Assembly (NCBI GenBank): GCA_021733925.1
Contig: JAIPJY010000002.1
Span: 1 to 64,000 of the forward strand
Direction of reading: 5' to 3'
DNA length: 64,000 nt
From: Prosthecobacter sp.
GTDB lineage: Bacteria > Verrucomicrobiota > Verrucomicrobiia > Verrucomicrobiales > Verrucomicrobiaceae
The notes under the pieces were generated by a model. The model was not told where the DNA came from, ran no database searches, and saw only the letters and a list, made by a program, of their open reading frames with translations. Positions 15,608-27,500 of this stretch are shown here, piece after piece. The position numbers and the translations under genes were made by a program. The first letter of the stretch is position 1; every line of letters begins with the position of its first letter.

Positions 15608-17110
15608 TCACACCTCCACCGGCACCGGCTGCGGGGCCTGCCAGGCAGCCATCGAAAAGCGCTTCATCAGCGAGCCCGCCGCGACGTAGCCGAAGCCGAA
15701 GAAGAACAGCAGCAGGAAGGGAATGCTGCCCCACTGGCCGCGCTGGGCGGCGAGGCCGATCATCCAGCCGAAGTAGCCGGTGAGGATGACTTCGATCCAC
15801 AGGGCGATGGACTTGCCGGCCTTGTAGCGCGAGCGCTGCTTGCTGGCCTGCGCTTTGTTTTCCATGCCGTATTTCGGCGTGCGGACGAATTCGGAAGATT
15901 GATTGAGCAGCGCTTCCAGCACGGCCTTGCCGTTGTTGATGCTCATGCCGATGCCGAGCGCGAGCAGCATGGGCACATAAGGCAGCGCCTTGATCCAGCC
16001 CCAGCGGCCCTGCGCCCCTTGCGCGGTCATGTAAAACACGATGACGCTGAGGGAGGCGAAGAAGAACACGGGCACATCCACAAACACCGCCTTGTGCCAG
16101 CTGCTGCCCATCACGAAATTCGCGGGGTACATCAGCACCAGGGTGCAAAGCGTGAGCAGGTAGGCGAAGTTCGACGTGAGGTGGGAGGTGGCCTCGATCT
16201 TCAGGCTCAGCGGGATGTCGCTGCGCCACACGTTGCCGAGGGTCTTTTTGCACACCTGGATGGAGCCCTTCGTCCAGCGGTGCTGCTGGCTCTTGAAGCC
16301 GTCCATGTCCGGCGGGAGTTCGGCGGGGACGACGACGTCCTTGAGGTAGATGAATTTCCAGCCTTTGAGCTGCGCGCGGTAGCTGAGGTCCAGATCTTCC
16401 GTGAGGGTGTCGTGCTGCCAGCCGCCGCCGGTTTCGATGGCGGCTCGGCGCCAGATGCCGGCGGTGCCGTTGAAGTTCAGGAATTCGCCGTGGCGGCTGC
16501 GGGCCGTCTGCTCCAGCACGAGGTGGCCGTCCAGAAACAGCGCCTGCAGCTTGGTGAGGAGGGAGAAATTCTTGTTCAGGTGCCCCCAGCGCGCTTGCAC
16601 CATGCCGACTTTCTCGTCGGAGAAGTGATGGATCACCTGCTTGAGGTAGTCCGGGGCCGGCTGGAAGTCGGCGTCGAAAATGCAGATGAACTCGCCCTTG
16701 GCGGTGGCCATGCCTTCGTCCAGCGCGCCGGCCTTGAAGCCATCACGGTTCGTGCGGTGGCGATACTCGATGTCGTAGCCCTGGGCCTTCAGATTCGCAG
16801 AGAGCTGCTCGGCGTGCGCGGCGGTTTCGTCCGTGGAATCGTCCAGCACCTGGATTTGCAGGCGGTCGCGCGGGTAGTCCAGCGCGCTGACGGTGCGCAG
16901 GAGGTTTTCCACGACGTGGAGCTCGTTGAAAATAGGAAGCTGCACGGTGATCACGGGCAGCTCCGCGAACTCGTACTGCGGCACCGGCACGTCCATGCGG
17001 TGTTTCCAGAAGTGGTATAACACCTTGATTCTGTGCGCGCCAAAGGCGGACAGAGCGGTGAAAACAAGGATATAGCTGGTAAACCAGAAGAAATTATCCC
17101 ACACAATCAT
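15608..17110 (-). CDS. Family 2 processive glycosyltransferase (cellulose/mannan synthase-like), 500 aa
   Basis: Membrane beta-glycosyltransferase expected to make and export a polysaccharide such as a glucan or mannan. One N-terminal helix (about 5-25) precedes a cytosolic GT-A domain with all four signatures: D90-D91 (L-D-D-S-T-D-E-T), D146-A-D148 (I-F-D-A-D-F), T-E-D-L-D at 237-241 and Q275-x-x-R278-W279. Several membrane helices follow (from about 305). The length and the N-x-N-G-T-A-G-I-W-R segment resemble CslA-type synthases. The ATG at 17110 is preferred over a TTG at 17143. It is divergent from the methyltransferase at 17590. No partner such as a PilZ or export protein is adjacent. 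Confidence 0.9.
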   Translation of the reverse strand: MIVWDNFFWFTSYILVFTALSAFGAHRIKVLYHFWKHRMDVPVPQYEFAELPVITVQLPIFNELHVVENLLRTVSALDYPRDRLQIQVLDDSTDETAAHAEQLSANLKAQGYDIEYRHRTNRDGFKAGALDEGMATAKGEFICIFDADFQPAPDYLKQVIHHFSDEKVGMVQARWGHLNKNFSLLTKLQALFLDGHLVLEQTARSRHGEFLNFNGTAGIWRRAAIETGGGWQHDTLTEDLDLSYRAQLKGWKFIYLKDVVVPAELPPDMDGFKSQQHRWTKGSIQVCKKTLGNVWRSDIPLSLKIEATSHLTSNFAYLLTLCTLVLMYPANFVMGSSWHKAVFVDVPVFFFASLSVIVFYMTAQGAQGRWGWIKALPYVPMLLALGIGMSINNGKAVLEALLNQSSEFVRTPKYGMENKAQASKQRSRYKAGKSIALWIEVILTGYFGWMIGLAAQRGQWGSIPFLLLFFFGFGYVAAGSLMKRFSMAAWQAPQPVPVEV

Positions 17111-17276
17111 ATAGGGAAGAGGAAACAGGGCACAGGGGCTCAATCAATCTCCACCAGTCACCAACAATCAAGCAGCATTTCGGGTGCCAGCCGGGGAGGG
17201 ATTTTTAATCGGCATGTGGAGCTGGGCGCTACTTGGGGGGGAAAGGGAGGGTTTGAGGAGTGGGGATCCAAATGAC

Positions 17277-17339
17277 GAGCCGAGCGAAGCGAGACAGACG
17301 ACCGAAGGGAGCCCGGAGGGTGAGCGAAGCGAATCAATG
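17277..17339 (+). repeat. About 60-bp dispersed repeat (GAGCGAAGCGAGACAGAC family), copy 1
   Basis: It starts CGAGCGAAGCGAGACAGACG and ends GAGCGAAGCGAATCAATG. Near-identical copies lie at 29676-29741, 30207-30269 and 40069-40136, all on the plus strand. It lies in the 479-base gap between the glycosyltransferase and methyltransferase, with the next inverted repeat beside it; no gene is seen in that gap. Confidence 0.85.
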
Positions 17340-17512
17340 AGTAAATCCTAATGCCTAAATAAATCCGAATGCCGAAGCTCGAAGGAAGGGGCCACCCCGC
17401 GCCGCAGGGGAGGGGCTTTTGCACCCTGGCAAATGCATCCACCCGCGAGATGCAAAATTTCGGCATTCGAGTTTCGGCATTATTTAGACATTCGGATTTA
17501 CTCATTCGTCAT
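17337..17512. repeat. Imperfect inverted repeat upstream of the methyltransferase
   Basis: The left arm begins ATGAGTAAATCCTAATGCCT (17337) and is mirrored by a right arm ending CATTCGGATTTACTCATTCG and its continuation to 17512. The right arm's outer 24 bases recur, in the other orientation and with one mismatch, at 36003-36026 just before the primase gene. It is non-coding and AT-richer than the flanking genes. Confidence 0.7.
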
Positions 17513-17589
17513 TGGATCCGCGGTTCGCCTTCTCATTCTCCTCCGCCTCCACACTGGCCAAATGCCCCAAACGCGCCACCTTCCCCCCC

Positions 17590-18384
17590 ATGGCCACCGA
17601 ACAGCGCGACTGGTACGACACGCCCCTCTACTACGACATCGTCTTTGACGACGGCACCGTGATGGAGGCGGACTTTCTGGAGGCGGCATTCGCGAAATAC
17701 GCCCTGCCTGCCAAAGGCCGCCGCCTGCTGGAGCCCGCCTGCGGCAGCGGCCGTCTGGCGCTGGAGCTCGCCCGGCGCGGCTGGGCGGTCAGCGGATTCG
17801 ATGGCAACGCGCACATGATCGAGTTTGCGCGCGAGCGGCTCGCCACGGCAGGGCTGAAGGCCCGCCTGTGGCAGGACTGGCTGCAGAGCTTCACCCTGCC
17901 CAAGGGCGTGAAGGGCGGCTTTGACATGGCCCACTGCCTCGTCAGCACCTTCAAGTACCTGCTCACGGAAAAGGATGCCGCCGACTGCCTGCGGCGCGTC
18001 GCGGAGGCCCTGCGCCCCGGCGGCGTGTTCTTCCTCGGCCTGCACCTCACGGATTACAGCCGCACCAGCGCCGAGCACGAACGCTGGGTGGCGCAGCGCG
18101 GGGAGGTCTCCGTGGTGTGCAACACCCACACCTGGCCCGCCAACCGCAAAACGCGCATCGAGGACCTGCGCACGCGGCTCAAAATCACCGACACCGACCG
18201 CACGCACACGCAGATGACGCGCTGGCAGTTCCGCACCTACAGCGCCGCGCAATTGAAGGCCCTCCTGCGCAAAGTGCCCGAGCTGGAGTACCTCGAATGC
18301 TACGACTTCACCTATGACCTCAGCGAGCCACGCTGGTTTGACGACAGCTACGCCGATGTGCTGCTGGTGCTGCGGAAAAAATGA
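17590..18384 (+). CDS. Class I SAM-dependent methyltransferase, 264 aa
   Basis: Rossmann-fold methyltransferase with motif I at L-L-E-P-A-C-G-S-G-R (about 46-55), the acidic end of strand 2 in G-F-D-G-N, motif post-I around M-A-H-C-L-V-S-T-F-K, and L-R-P-G-G-V-F-F (motif III). A beta-rich C-terminal half follows. The D-W-Y-D-x-P-x-Y-Y-D-x-x-F opening is typical of a broadly distributed bacterial subgroup whose substrate is unknown. ATG at 17590 is the natural start, since upstream codons come from the repeat. No neighbour suggests a pathway. Confidence 0.88.
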   Translation: MATEQRDWYDTPLYYDIVFDDGTVMEADFLEAAFAKYALPAKGRRLLEPACGSGRLALELARRGWAVSGFDGNAHMIEFARERLATAGLKARLWQDWLQSFTLPKGVKGGFDMAHCLVSTFKYLLTEKDAADCLRRVAEALRPGGVFFLGLHLTDYSRTSAEHERWVAQRGEVSVVCNTHTWPANRKTRIEDLRTRLKITDTDRTHTQMTRWQFRTYSAAQLKALLRKVPELEYLECYDFTYDLSEPRWFDDSYADVLLVLRKK

Positions 18385-18407
18385 GGGGGTAGTCGGGAAT
18401 ATCTGGA

Positions 18408-18437
18408 TTGACCGCTGAATCCTTTTCCGAGTAGCAT
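18408..18437 (+). promoter_or_regulatory. Possible promoter of the giant metzincin-like gene
   Basis: TTGACC (18408-18413) and TAGCAT (18432-18437) are separated by 18 bases, about 105 bases before the start codon at 18542. Two copies of GGGTAGT (18386 and 18449 regions), each followed by a GAA-TATC segment, flank it and could be regulator sites. This rests on consensus matching only. Confidence 0.35.
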
Positions 18438-18541
18438 TATTCCTGACGGGTAGTTCCGAAATATCGGAGGGTGTTCTAATAATATAGAAGCGCCTTCGTT
18501 TGGGAATAGCACGCCAGCCCCTCCCCGCCACCAACCGATTT

Positions 18542-21500
18542 ATGCGCAACCAAAGAGCCACTGGCATTGTCGCCGCTATTTGCATCGTGGCATGCCTGAT
18601 TTTAACCTGTTTTTGGCCTGAAGCGCCGGAGGTGAAGCCGCCTCAGCGTTCTGTTTCTACACCTCAGCGCCACGGTCAAACCCTGGAGCCTGCGGGGGAA
18701 GCGCCCAGAGTGGCCGCCACGGTGCTCACCCAGCCAGCCGCCGCCGCAGAGGCCGCCCTCCCGACAGATGTGATGGGTGCGTTTGCCGACTGGACAGCGA
18801 ACTACCTGGCCGCCACGCCTGAGGAGCGCGCCAAAATGATCCAGCCCGGGGTGGATCTGGCGCGCGCTCGGCGTCCTGTCTTCAAGCAGCTCATCAAGGA
18901 TGACCCGAAAGCCGCCCTGGAAAACGCGGTCTCCATGGTGGCCCGGCAGAAGCTGCCTGCGGAGGTCGTTGCGCTGCTGGAGAAGCGGGTGAATCAAGTG
19001 GGCGCGCTGTGGGTCAAGATGGGCACACCCATGCCGGGCGAGCCGCTGCCCTCTGCGCCGGTGATGTTTCGCGAGGCCGAGTTTGAGTCCGGCAAAACTT
19101 ACAGCGCTTATGTGTATGGAGCGCGCGCGCTGAAGACCGAAAGCGTGAACGGCGCCTCCCTCAATGGCGTGGCGCTGGATGGGGCCTTCGCGGTGAATGA
19201 GACGCCCTCCCGCACTTTGGAGGTGGGGGAGGTCCCGCCCGCAGACAAGCCTGCGGTGGCCGTGTGCCCTGTGTCAGGCCTGGTGACGGAAGCCGAGAAT
19301 CTGGAGCCGGGAGAGCCTGTGTCCGAAGCCACGCCCGGTGTGGAGACGGCGACCCAGATCGTGTACTTTTGCGATGGAGCGCATACCTTGAACTACAACG
19401 AGGCGCTGCTCCTCGCGGAAGGGGGCACCGGCGGTGCCTTCGGCTTCACCGGCATCCTGCCCGCCGCCCCCACGCCCGCGCTGGGCGTGGTGAAGGTGCT
19501 GGCCATCCCGATGACCTATGCGGATCAGAACTCCATCCCCGCCACCGAGGCCACGCTGTACTCCACGCTGCGGGATGTGAGCGAGTTCTACTCCAAGGCC
19601 TCCTATGGCAAGCTCACCCTCATCGGCACCGTGTGCCCTGCGGTCAAGCTGCCGCACAATGAGGCGTGGTACGTGAACCGCGACAGCTCCAACGGCGGTG
19701 ACATCAGCGGCACGAGCCTGGAGCATTTGCATTCCCGTGACGAGGCGCGGAAGCTGGGCTTCGACACCAATGAGTTCGACAGCATCGTGGTGCGGCATAA
19801 CGGCGGTCCCGGCTCCTACGGCGGACTGGCCACCGTGCCGGGCAGCACCGTGTGGGTGCGCACGGATTCGGCCGGCACCTGGGCGCATGAGATCGGCCAT
19901 TCCTTCAGCCTGCTGCATGCGAACTTTTGGGACACCGCCGGCACCAGCAGCATCGGCAACGGGGCCAACGCCGAGTATGGCGACTCCTATGACATCATGG
20001 GATCAAGCGGCAGCTTCCCGGCGGGGCATTACAACGTCCAGGCCAAGAACCAGATCAAATGGCTGCCCAGGGAGTTCCTGCTGCCTGTTTCCAGCAGCGG
20101 CCTGTACCGCATCTACGCATTTGACCAGGGCCTGCTGGATCCCTCCCGCCGCTATGCGATGACCATCGTGAAAGACTCCCAGCGCACTTATTGGGGGGAG
20201 GTGCGGACTCTGTTCGACACCAATCCTTGGGCCAAAAACGGCATGCTCCTCGGCTGGCGTTTCCCCAATGGTGGCGGCAGCAACTTGCAGCTCATCGACG
20301 CCACCAACGGCTCCCCCTTTGCCAAGGAAGACGCCCCCATCTCCCTCGGCAACACTTTCTCCGACACCGAAAGCGGCATCCACATGACCACTGTGGCCGC
20401 CAATGACAGCCCCCGCTACATGGATGTGCAGGTGAACTTCGGCACTTTCCCCGACAACCAGCCCCCGGTGATGACGCTGGCCTCCTCCGTAGATGTGGTG
20501 CCGCTGAACGCCACGGTGACCTTCACCGCCACGGCCACTGATCCAGATGGCGACACGCTGGCCTACGCCTGGCAGCATTTTGGCAGTTCCAGCATCAAGA
20601 TTGTTTCGCCAAACGCGCCCGTCATCACCCGTCAGTTCACCACGGCAGGCACCTATGTGGTGACCTGCATCGTGAGCGACATGAAGGGCGGCACGGTCAC
20701 GCGCAACAAGCTCATCACCGTGGGCTCCTCCAGCACCTGGACGATCAGCGGACGGGTGACGCTGCTCGGCGTGGGCCTGCAGGATGTGGTGGTCACGGCC
20801 AACGGGGTCAACGGCGTCGTGACTGACGCCGACGGTTACTTTGTCGTCCCGAACCTGTCGGCCAACACGTACACGCTCACCCCGCTGCTCTATGGCTACT
20901 CGTTCGGCGAGCTCTTCAACAACAGCATCACGGTGGGGCCGAACTTCAGTGGCGCCAATTTTGAGGCCACCCAGCAGTCCACCGTCACGATCTCCGCGCC
21001 GCTGCCCACGGCCGGTGAACTCGCGCCGGTCACCGCCGGCAGTTTCCGCCTCAGCCGCACGGGAGAGACCAGCCAGCCTTTGGTGGTGAATGTGAACAGC
21101 GCCCTGGGCAGCGCCACCAAGACCACGGACTACACCTTCACGCCGGACTACGTCACCGGCACGCTGGGCTTCAGCACCTTCACCATTCCGGCGGATGCGG
21201 ACTATCTGGACGTCACGGTCACTCCCGTGGCGGATGCGCTGGCGGAAGGTCCGGAGACCGTGATCCTGCAGCTCGGCCCGGGCATTGGCTATGTGGTGGA
21301 GATGCCCTCGGTGGCCACCGTCGTCATTGCGGATGATGACACCACGCTTCCCAAGGTCTCCCTCAGCACGGTCGTGGCGGACACCACGGAAAACAGCGGC
21401 ACGCCCATGGTGCTCAGCGTGGCTCGCACGGGCACTCCCACGGGCCCGCTGACGGTGTATTATGCGGTGGGCGGCACCGCCACCAGCGGCAGTGATTACA

Positions 21501-24500
21501 CGCCCCTGACCGGCAGCGTCACCCTCGCTGACGGCGCGGCCTCGGCGGTGGTGGAAATCTCCCCGGTGAATGATGCCCTCTCTGAAAAGGTGGAGACGAT
21601 CGTGCTCACCTTGAGCGCGGATGCCACCTACCTGGTGGATTCCACCGCCAGCAGCGCCACGGCCACCCTGTACGATGATGACACGCAAACCGTGACCGTG
21701 ACCGTCACGGATGCCACGGCCCAGGAGGTCGATCTCACGCAGCCGGGGGCTGTGGCGGACACCGGCACGTTTGTCGTCACGCGCAGCGGGGACACCACCG
21801 CTCCGCTTGCAGTGTACTATGCGTTTGCCGGCGTGTATAGCAGCGGCGTCCTGGCTCTGCATGGGGTGGATTTTGAGGCGATGCCCGGCTTTGTGGTCAT
21901 CCCCGCTGGGCAGACCCAGGCCAGCATCACCATCCTGCCGCGCTATGATGGCATTGGCGAAGGGCCTGAACTCGTCGTCCTGTACCTCGGTGGGAACTCG
22001 TCCAACTACGTTCTCAGCGGCAGCACCACCGCCATGGTCACCATCACAGACAGTCCTTCCGACCTGCCTTCCGTGGACGTGGCCAACATCGGCAGCGCCA
22101 CCGAGGGGGGCAGCACCGCCACCTTCCGCATCACGGTGCGTGGCGGCACCGGCACCGGCGCGCTGGCGGTGAGCTACGGTTTCACCGGCACGGCTTCGGC
22201 GGGAGATTTCAGCATCAGCGGCACGGGCAACACCACTTCCGGCACCTCCATCACCCTCAACAATGGCGCGACCGTGACCAAGAATGTTGTCGTGACCGCC
22301 GTGGACGACGCCCTGCAGGAGGACGTGGAAAGCCTCACGCTCACCCTCGCCAGCAGCGCCGGTTACCAGGGCTATGCGCAGACCCAGCAGGCCACCCTGT
22401 GGCTGAAGGACAACGATTTCACCAACACGGTCACCGTGGACACCCAGGTGGGCACCGCCGGAGCCAACAGCGTGGCCGAGGGCAATATCCTGCTGCCGGT
22501 GAAGTTTTACGTCGCCCGCACGGGCAGCACCACCTCCCCGCTCACGCTTAATTTCACGCTGGGCGGCAGCGCCACGAACGGGGCGGACTACGACGCCGGC
22601 ATCACCTATGCCACGCCTGCCAGCGGCGTGACCACCACCCTGCGGGATGTGTGGGGCACGGACACTTCCAACATCTGGGCCGTGGGGGACGGGGGCGTGA
22701 TCTTGAAGTGGAACGGCAGCGTCTGGGCCACCCAGACCTCCGGCACCACGGCCAACCTCCTGCGGGTGTGGGGTGCGGATGCGTCCAATGTGTGGGCCGT
22801 GGGCTCCGGCGGCACCATCCGCAAATGGGACGGCAGCACCTGGTCCGCGCAGACCTCCGGCACCACCAACATCCTGCGCAGCGTACATGGCAGCAGCGCC
22901 TCCAACGTGTGGGCTGGCGGAAACTCCGGCACTGTTTTGAAATGGAACGGCAGCGCCTGGACCGCGCAGACCTTTGGTCTCACCAACTCCGTGAACGCGG
23001 TGTGGGTGGTGGATGCCAGCAATGTGTGGGCGGCCGCTTCCGGCGGCCTGATCCGCTTCTGGAATGGCACTACGTGGGCGTCCCAGCTCACCGGCACCAC
23101 CGTTTGGAACGCCCTGTGGGGCACCTCTTCATCCAACCTCTGGGCGGTGGGCAGTGGTGGCATCGCGGCACAGTGGAACGGCACCACCTGGACCGCTCAG
23201 CAGATCAAAGGCGGCACCTCCTCGCTGACGTCCATCACCGGCAGCGACAGCTTGAACATGTACATCTCCATGGCCACCAGTCAGGCGCTGAACACCGCCG
23301 TGGGCGGCACGCAGTGGACGCCCCATCTGCTGCCCGGCACCGCGACATACAACGGCATCTGGCGTGCTCCGAGCGGCCAGGTCTGGGCCGTGGGCAGCGC
23401 TGGCACCATCGTGAGCTGGAACTGGGATTCCGGCGCAGCCCTGAGCGGCTCCGTCACCATCCCGGCAGGCGCTCTGGGCGCGGATGTCAACCTGCGCATC
23501 CTCGATGACACGGATTTTGAAGGGACGGAACAGATCGCCTTCGACTTCGCCCCCGGCTCCTACTCCCGCAGCCCCGGCACGGTGATGTACCTCACGGACA
23601 ATGACACGGCCACGGCCACCGCCGGCTTTCCCTCTCCCGGCTCGACCGGACTGGAGAGCGTGACCACGGTGAACATCCCCGTGACCCTCAGCCCCGCGCA
23701 GGCCACGCCTGTGACCGTGGAGTACGCGGTGAGCGGCACCATTCAAAACACCAGCAGCACCAGCATCGTGCGCGGGCTGCCCTACTGGGTGCGTGTGGTG
23801 AAGAGCGGCAACACCATCACGCATTTCGAATCCAATGATGGCACCATATGGACACAGCGCGGCAGCAGCTTCGTTGCCACCGGGCTTGGAAACACCAGCT
23901 ACTTGGCGGGCATCCTCGCCGCCGCAGGCAGCACCACCGCCACTTCGGCGGTGATTGATCATTTCTCCATCAGCGGCCTGTCCGACGGGGGCTCGGCCGG
24001 GGCGGAGACGCGCTCCATCGTCGGCACGGCTACGGGAGCCACGCATTCGGTGAGCAACGGAGTGTACACCTTCAGTACTCCGGGCTTGGGCGTTGGCCTT
24101 TCCGCCACCTCGGACAACTTCTGCTTTGTCAGCTCAACCATTACCAACTCGGCAGACTGCACCGTCACCGCGCGTCTGGTATCGATGGGGACCACCAGCA
24201 CCAGTGCACGCGTGGGGGTGATGCTGCGCGCCAGCACCGCCGGCGGTGCTGTGTATGCCGCCACGGTGGGCACGCCCGCCGCCACCAGCGCTCTCTACAC
24301 GCTGAACCGCCTGACGCTCAACGGCGCCTCCAATGCACCCAGCGCCCTTTCCACGCCCGTGCTGCCGCAGTGGTTCCAACTGACGCGCGTGGGAGATGTC
24401 TTCACCGCTTCCAATTCGAAGGATGGCGTCAACTGGGCCATCTCCAGCGGCGGCACCGCTCAGACCATCTCCGTGAGCCCCACCGTTCTGGTGGGACTCG

Positions 24501-27500
24501 GCGTCTCTGCCGCCTCGGACGGTCTCGTGGCTGCCGGCACCTTTGACAACGTCTCGCTCAACGGCAGCCCCGTCACTGCCGCAGGCCTGGAGGGCCGCAC
24601 CATCGGCTTTGTGAACGAGCAGGGAAGCGACAGCTCCAGCGGCGGAGTGTGGACGCTCAATGGCAGCGGCACCAATCTGAATGACGAGGGGCACTTTGCT
24701 GCCGCCAACGTCACCGGAGATTTCACTTTCGTCGCACGCGTGACCTCCCTCACAGGCGGGGCTGCCGCCTCCCAGGCGGGCATCCTGATGCGCCAGACGC
24801 GGGACAGCTACTCCAAGACGATGGTGGCGCGCTGGATCAAGAGCCCCGCCGTCGGCCAGGGGCAGCGCATTTACAGCGCCACCTCCGCCTTTGGCAGCGG
24901 CGTGGACTTTTCGCTGACGCCCGGCGTGCTGACCTTTGCACCCGGAGAGACGGTGCAGTACGTGCCTCTCACCGTGGTGGATGACACCGTGGACGAGCCG
25001 GACAACCAGGTGACGATCCTGCTTTCCAATGCCAACGGTGCCAACGTCAACCTCCTCAGCAACTACTACAGCTACACCATCCTGGATGACGACAGCCCGC
25101 CCTCCAGCCCCTACGTGGGCTTTGCCGCCGCCAGCAGCACCGTGCTGGAAAGCGACGGCACGGTGGATCTGGCCGTGAGCCTCTCCTCCGCCCCGACCAG
25201 TAGTGTGACGGTGAATTACTCCGTCACCGGCGGCACCGCCACCGGGGACGGCACGGACTACACTCTGGCCGCTGGCACGCTGACCTTTGCCGCCGGGGAA
25301 ACGGTGCAGACCATCCCGCTCACGATCGTGGATGATGCGGTCATTGATGCCAATGAGACGATCATCATCACCCTTGCCAGTCCCGTGGGACTCCAGCTCG
25401 GCAGCATCTCGGCGCACACCGTGACCATCACCGATGATGACCTGCCGGTGGTCAGCATCACGGCGAATGATGCCACGGCCTCCGAGGCGGGGCTGGACCC
25501 GGGGCAGTTCACCCTCTCCCGCACCGGCAGCACCGCCGCCTCCCTGACGGTGACCCTGACCCGCAGCGGCACCGCCACCAGCGGCACAGATTACACCACC
25601 ATCTCCACCACGCAGACCATCCCCGCCGGCGCTGCCAGCCTGCTGGTGAATGTGACCCCGCTGGATGACTCCACCAATGAGGGCACGGAGACGGTGATCC
25701 TCACCGTGACCAGCGGCAGCGGCTACTCCATCGGCACACCCGCCACCGCCACGGTCAGCATCCTGGATGATGACCGCAGCACGGTGACGCTGGTGGCCAG
25801 TGACCCCGGCGCCTCGGAGACGCCGGGGAATCCCGGGCAGTTCACCTTCACCCGCACCGCGCCCACCACCGGCACCTTGACCGTGGGCCTCACCATCGCT
25901 GGCACGGCCACCAACGGCACCGACTACACCACGCTGAGCAGCTCCTTCACCTTCACCGCCGGGCAGGCCACCCGCACGGTGAACATCCTGCCCATCGACG
26001 ACGGCCTCACCGAAGGGGACGAAGTCGTGACCCTCTCCCTCAACACGGGCTCGTATGACATTGGCGATCCCTCCTTTGCCAGTGTGACCATCACCGACAA
26101 CGACAGCCCGCCCACCCTCTTCATCGACAGCCCCGGCGCGCAGGGGACACTGATCGCCAATGGCAATGGCGTCATCGTCAGCGCCACCATCACGGATGAT
26201 GGCTCGCCCGCTGCTGTGACGCAGACCTGGGCGCAGATCAGCGGCCCGGGCACCGCCACGATAGACACCCCCACGGCGGCCATCACCGGCGTCACCTTCT
26301 CCGCACCCGGCACCTACATCCTGCGCATCACCGCCACGGACACGCAGTTCACCGTGAGTGACCAGGTCACCGTCGTCGTGGGCTCGGCCCTCGTCGCGGC
26401 AGACTGGATCACCCAGGACCTGCAACCCTTCTCCGCCCGGCGCGGGCAGAGCATCGACTACGGCGGCCAGTACACCGTCACTGGCACGGGCTCAGGCTAT
26501 GCCTCCACCACCAGCGATCAGGCGCACGTCATGATGCGGCAGATCAGCGGAGACGGGGCCGTGGTGGCACGGCTGACCAGTCTCAGCTCCGCCACAGCGC
26601 TCTCCGGCGTCAGCATCCGCGATGCCATGCTGCGGGGCACCCGCCGCGCTGTGCTGGGGCTGGTGCCCGGCAGCGGGCTGCAGTTCCGCACCCGCACCAG
26701 CGTCAGCAGCACCGACACCCTGGCGGCCAGCATCGCCGCGCCCGCGCTGCCGCTCTGGCTCAAGCTGGAGCGCAATGCCACCACCGGGGGCATCACCGCC
26801 AGCTACGCCGCAGACAGCAGCGGTGCGCCCGGCTCCTGGGTGCAGCTCGGCACCACCACCGCCATCACCATGGATGCCGCCGCGCAGTACGGCCTCACCA
26901 CCACCAGCAACAGCACCGCCAGCACGGCCACGGGCCTCTTTGACCACGTGAGCCTCACCCCCGCGCAGAGCGGCCCCGCCTTGCTCAGTGAAGACGCCAC
27001 CGTCACCCCGGCGGCTGCGGGCAGCGGCAGCGAAAGCAGCGGCACCTACACCATCGTGGGCAGCTCCACCGGCTACTACCACGGCTGGCAATACTATGGC
27101 GACATGGTGGTGACGGCGCGGCTGGCCACCTTCAGCTCCGGCGCAGGCAGCGCCAGCGGCGGCATCCGCGTGGCGGAGAGCATGGAGGTGGGCGGGCAGC
27201 TCCATCTCGGCCGCCTCCCCACCTCCGCCTACAATGGCTACTACTGGACCTCCCTGGCCGGAGGCGCCAGTGGCGGCGTGCCCAGCGGCATCGCCGCCGG
27301 GAACTGGATCCGCTTTGTGCGCAAAGGCACCAGCATCACCGCCTATCGCGCCCCGGACGCCTCCGGCAGCCCCGGCACCTGGATTCAGATCGGCCAGCCG
27401 CAGACCATCATCATGGCCACGCCTGTGTGGGTGGGCTTCTACGTCAACAACTCCAGCGGTGTGGGCATGAACACCTGCACCTTCAGCAGTCTCAGCATCG

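Noticed and set aside
20003-22888. 961-codon open frame on the minus strand, opposite the giant metzincin-like gene
   Set aside because: It is the antisense of a GC-rich, repetitive gene with strong third-position bias; the translation is His/Arg/Gly-rich without domains. The same applies to the frames at 24134-26425 and 26492-28609.
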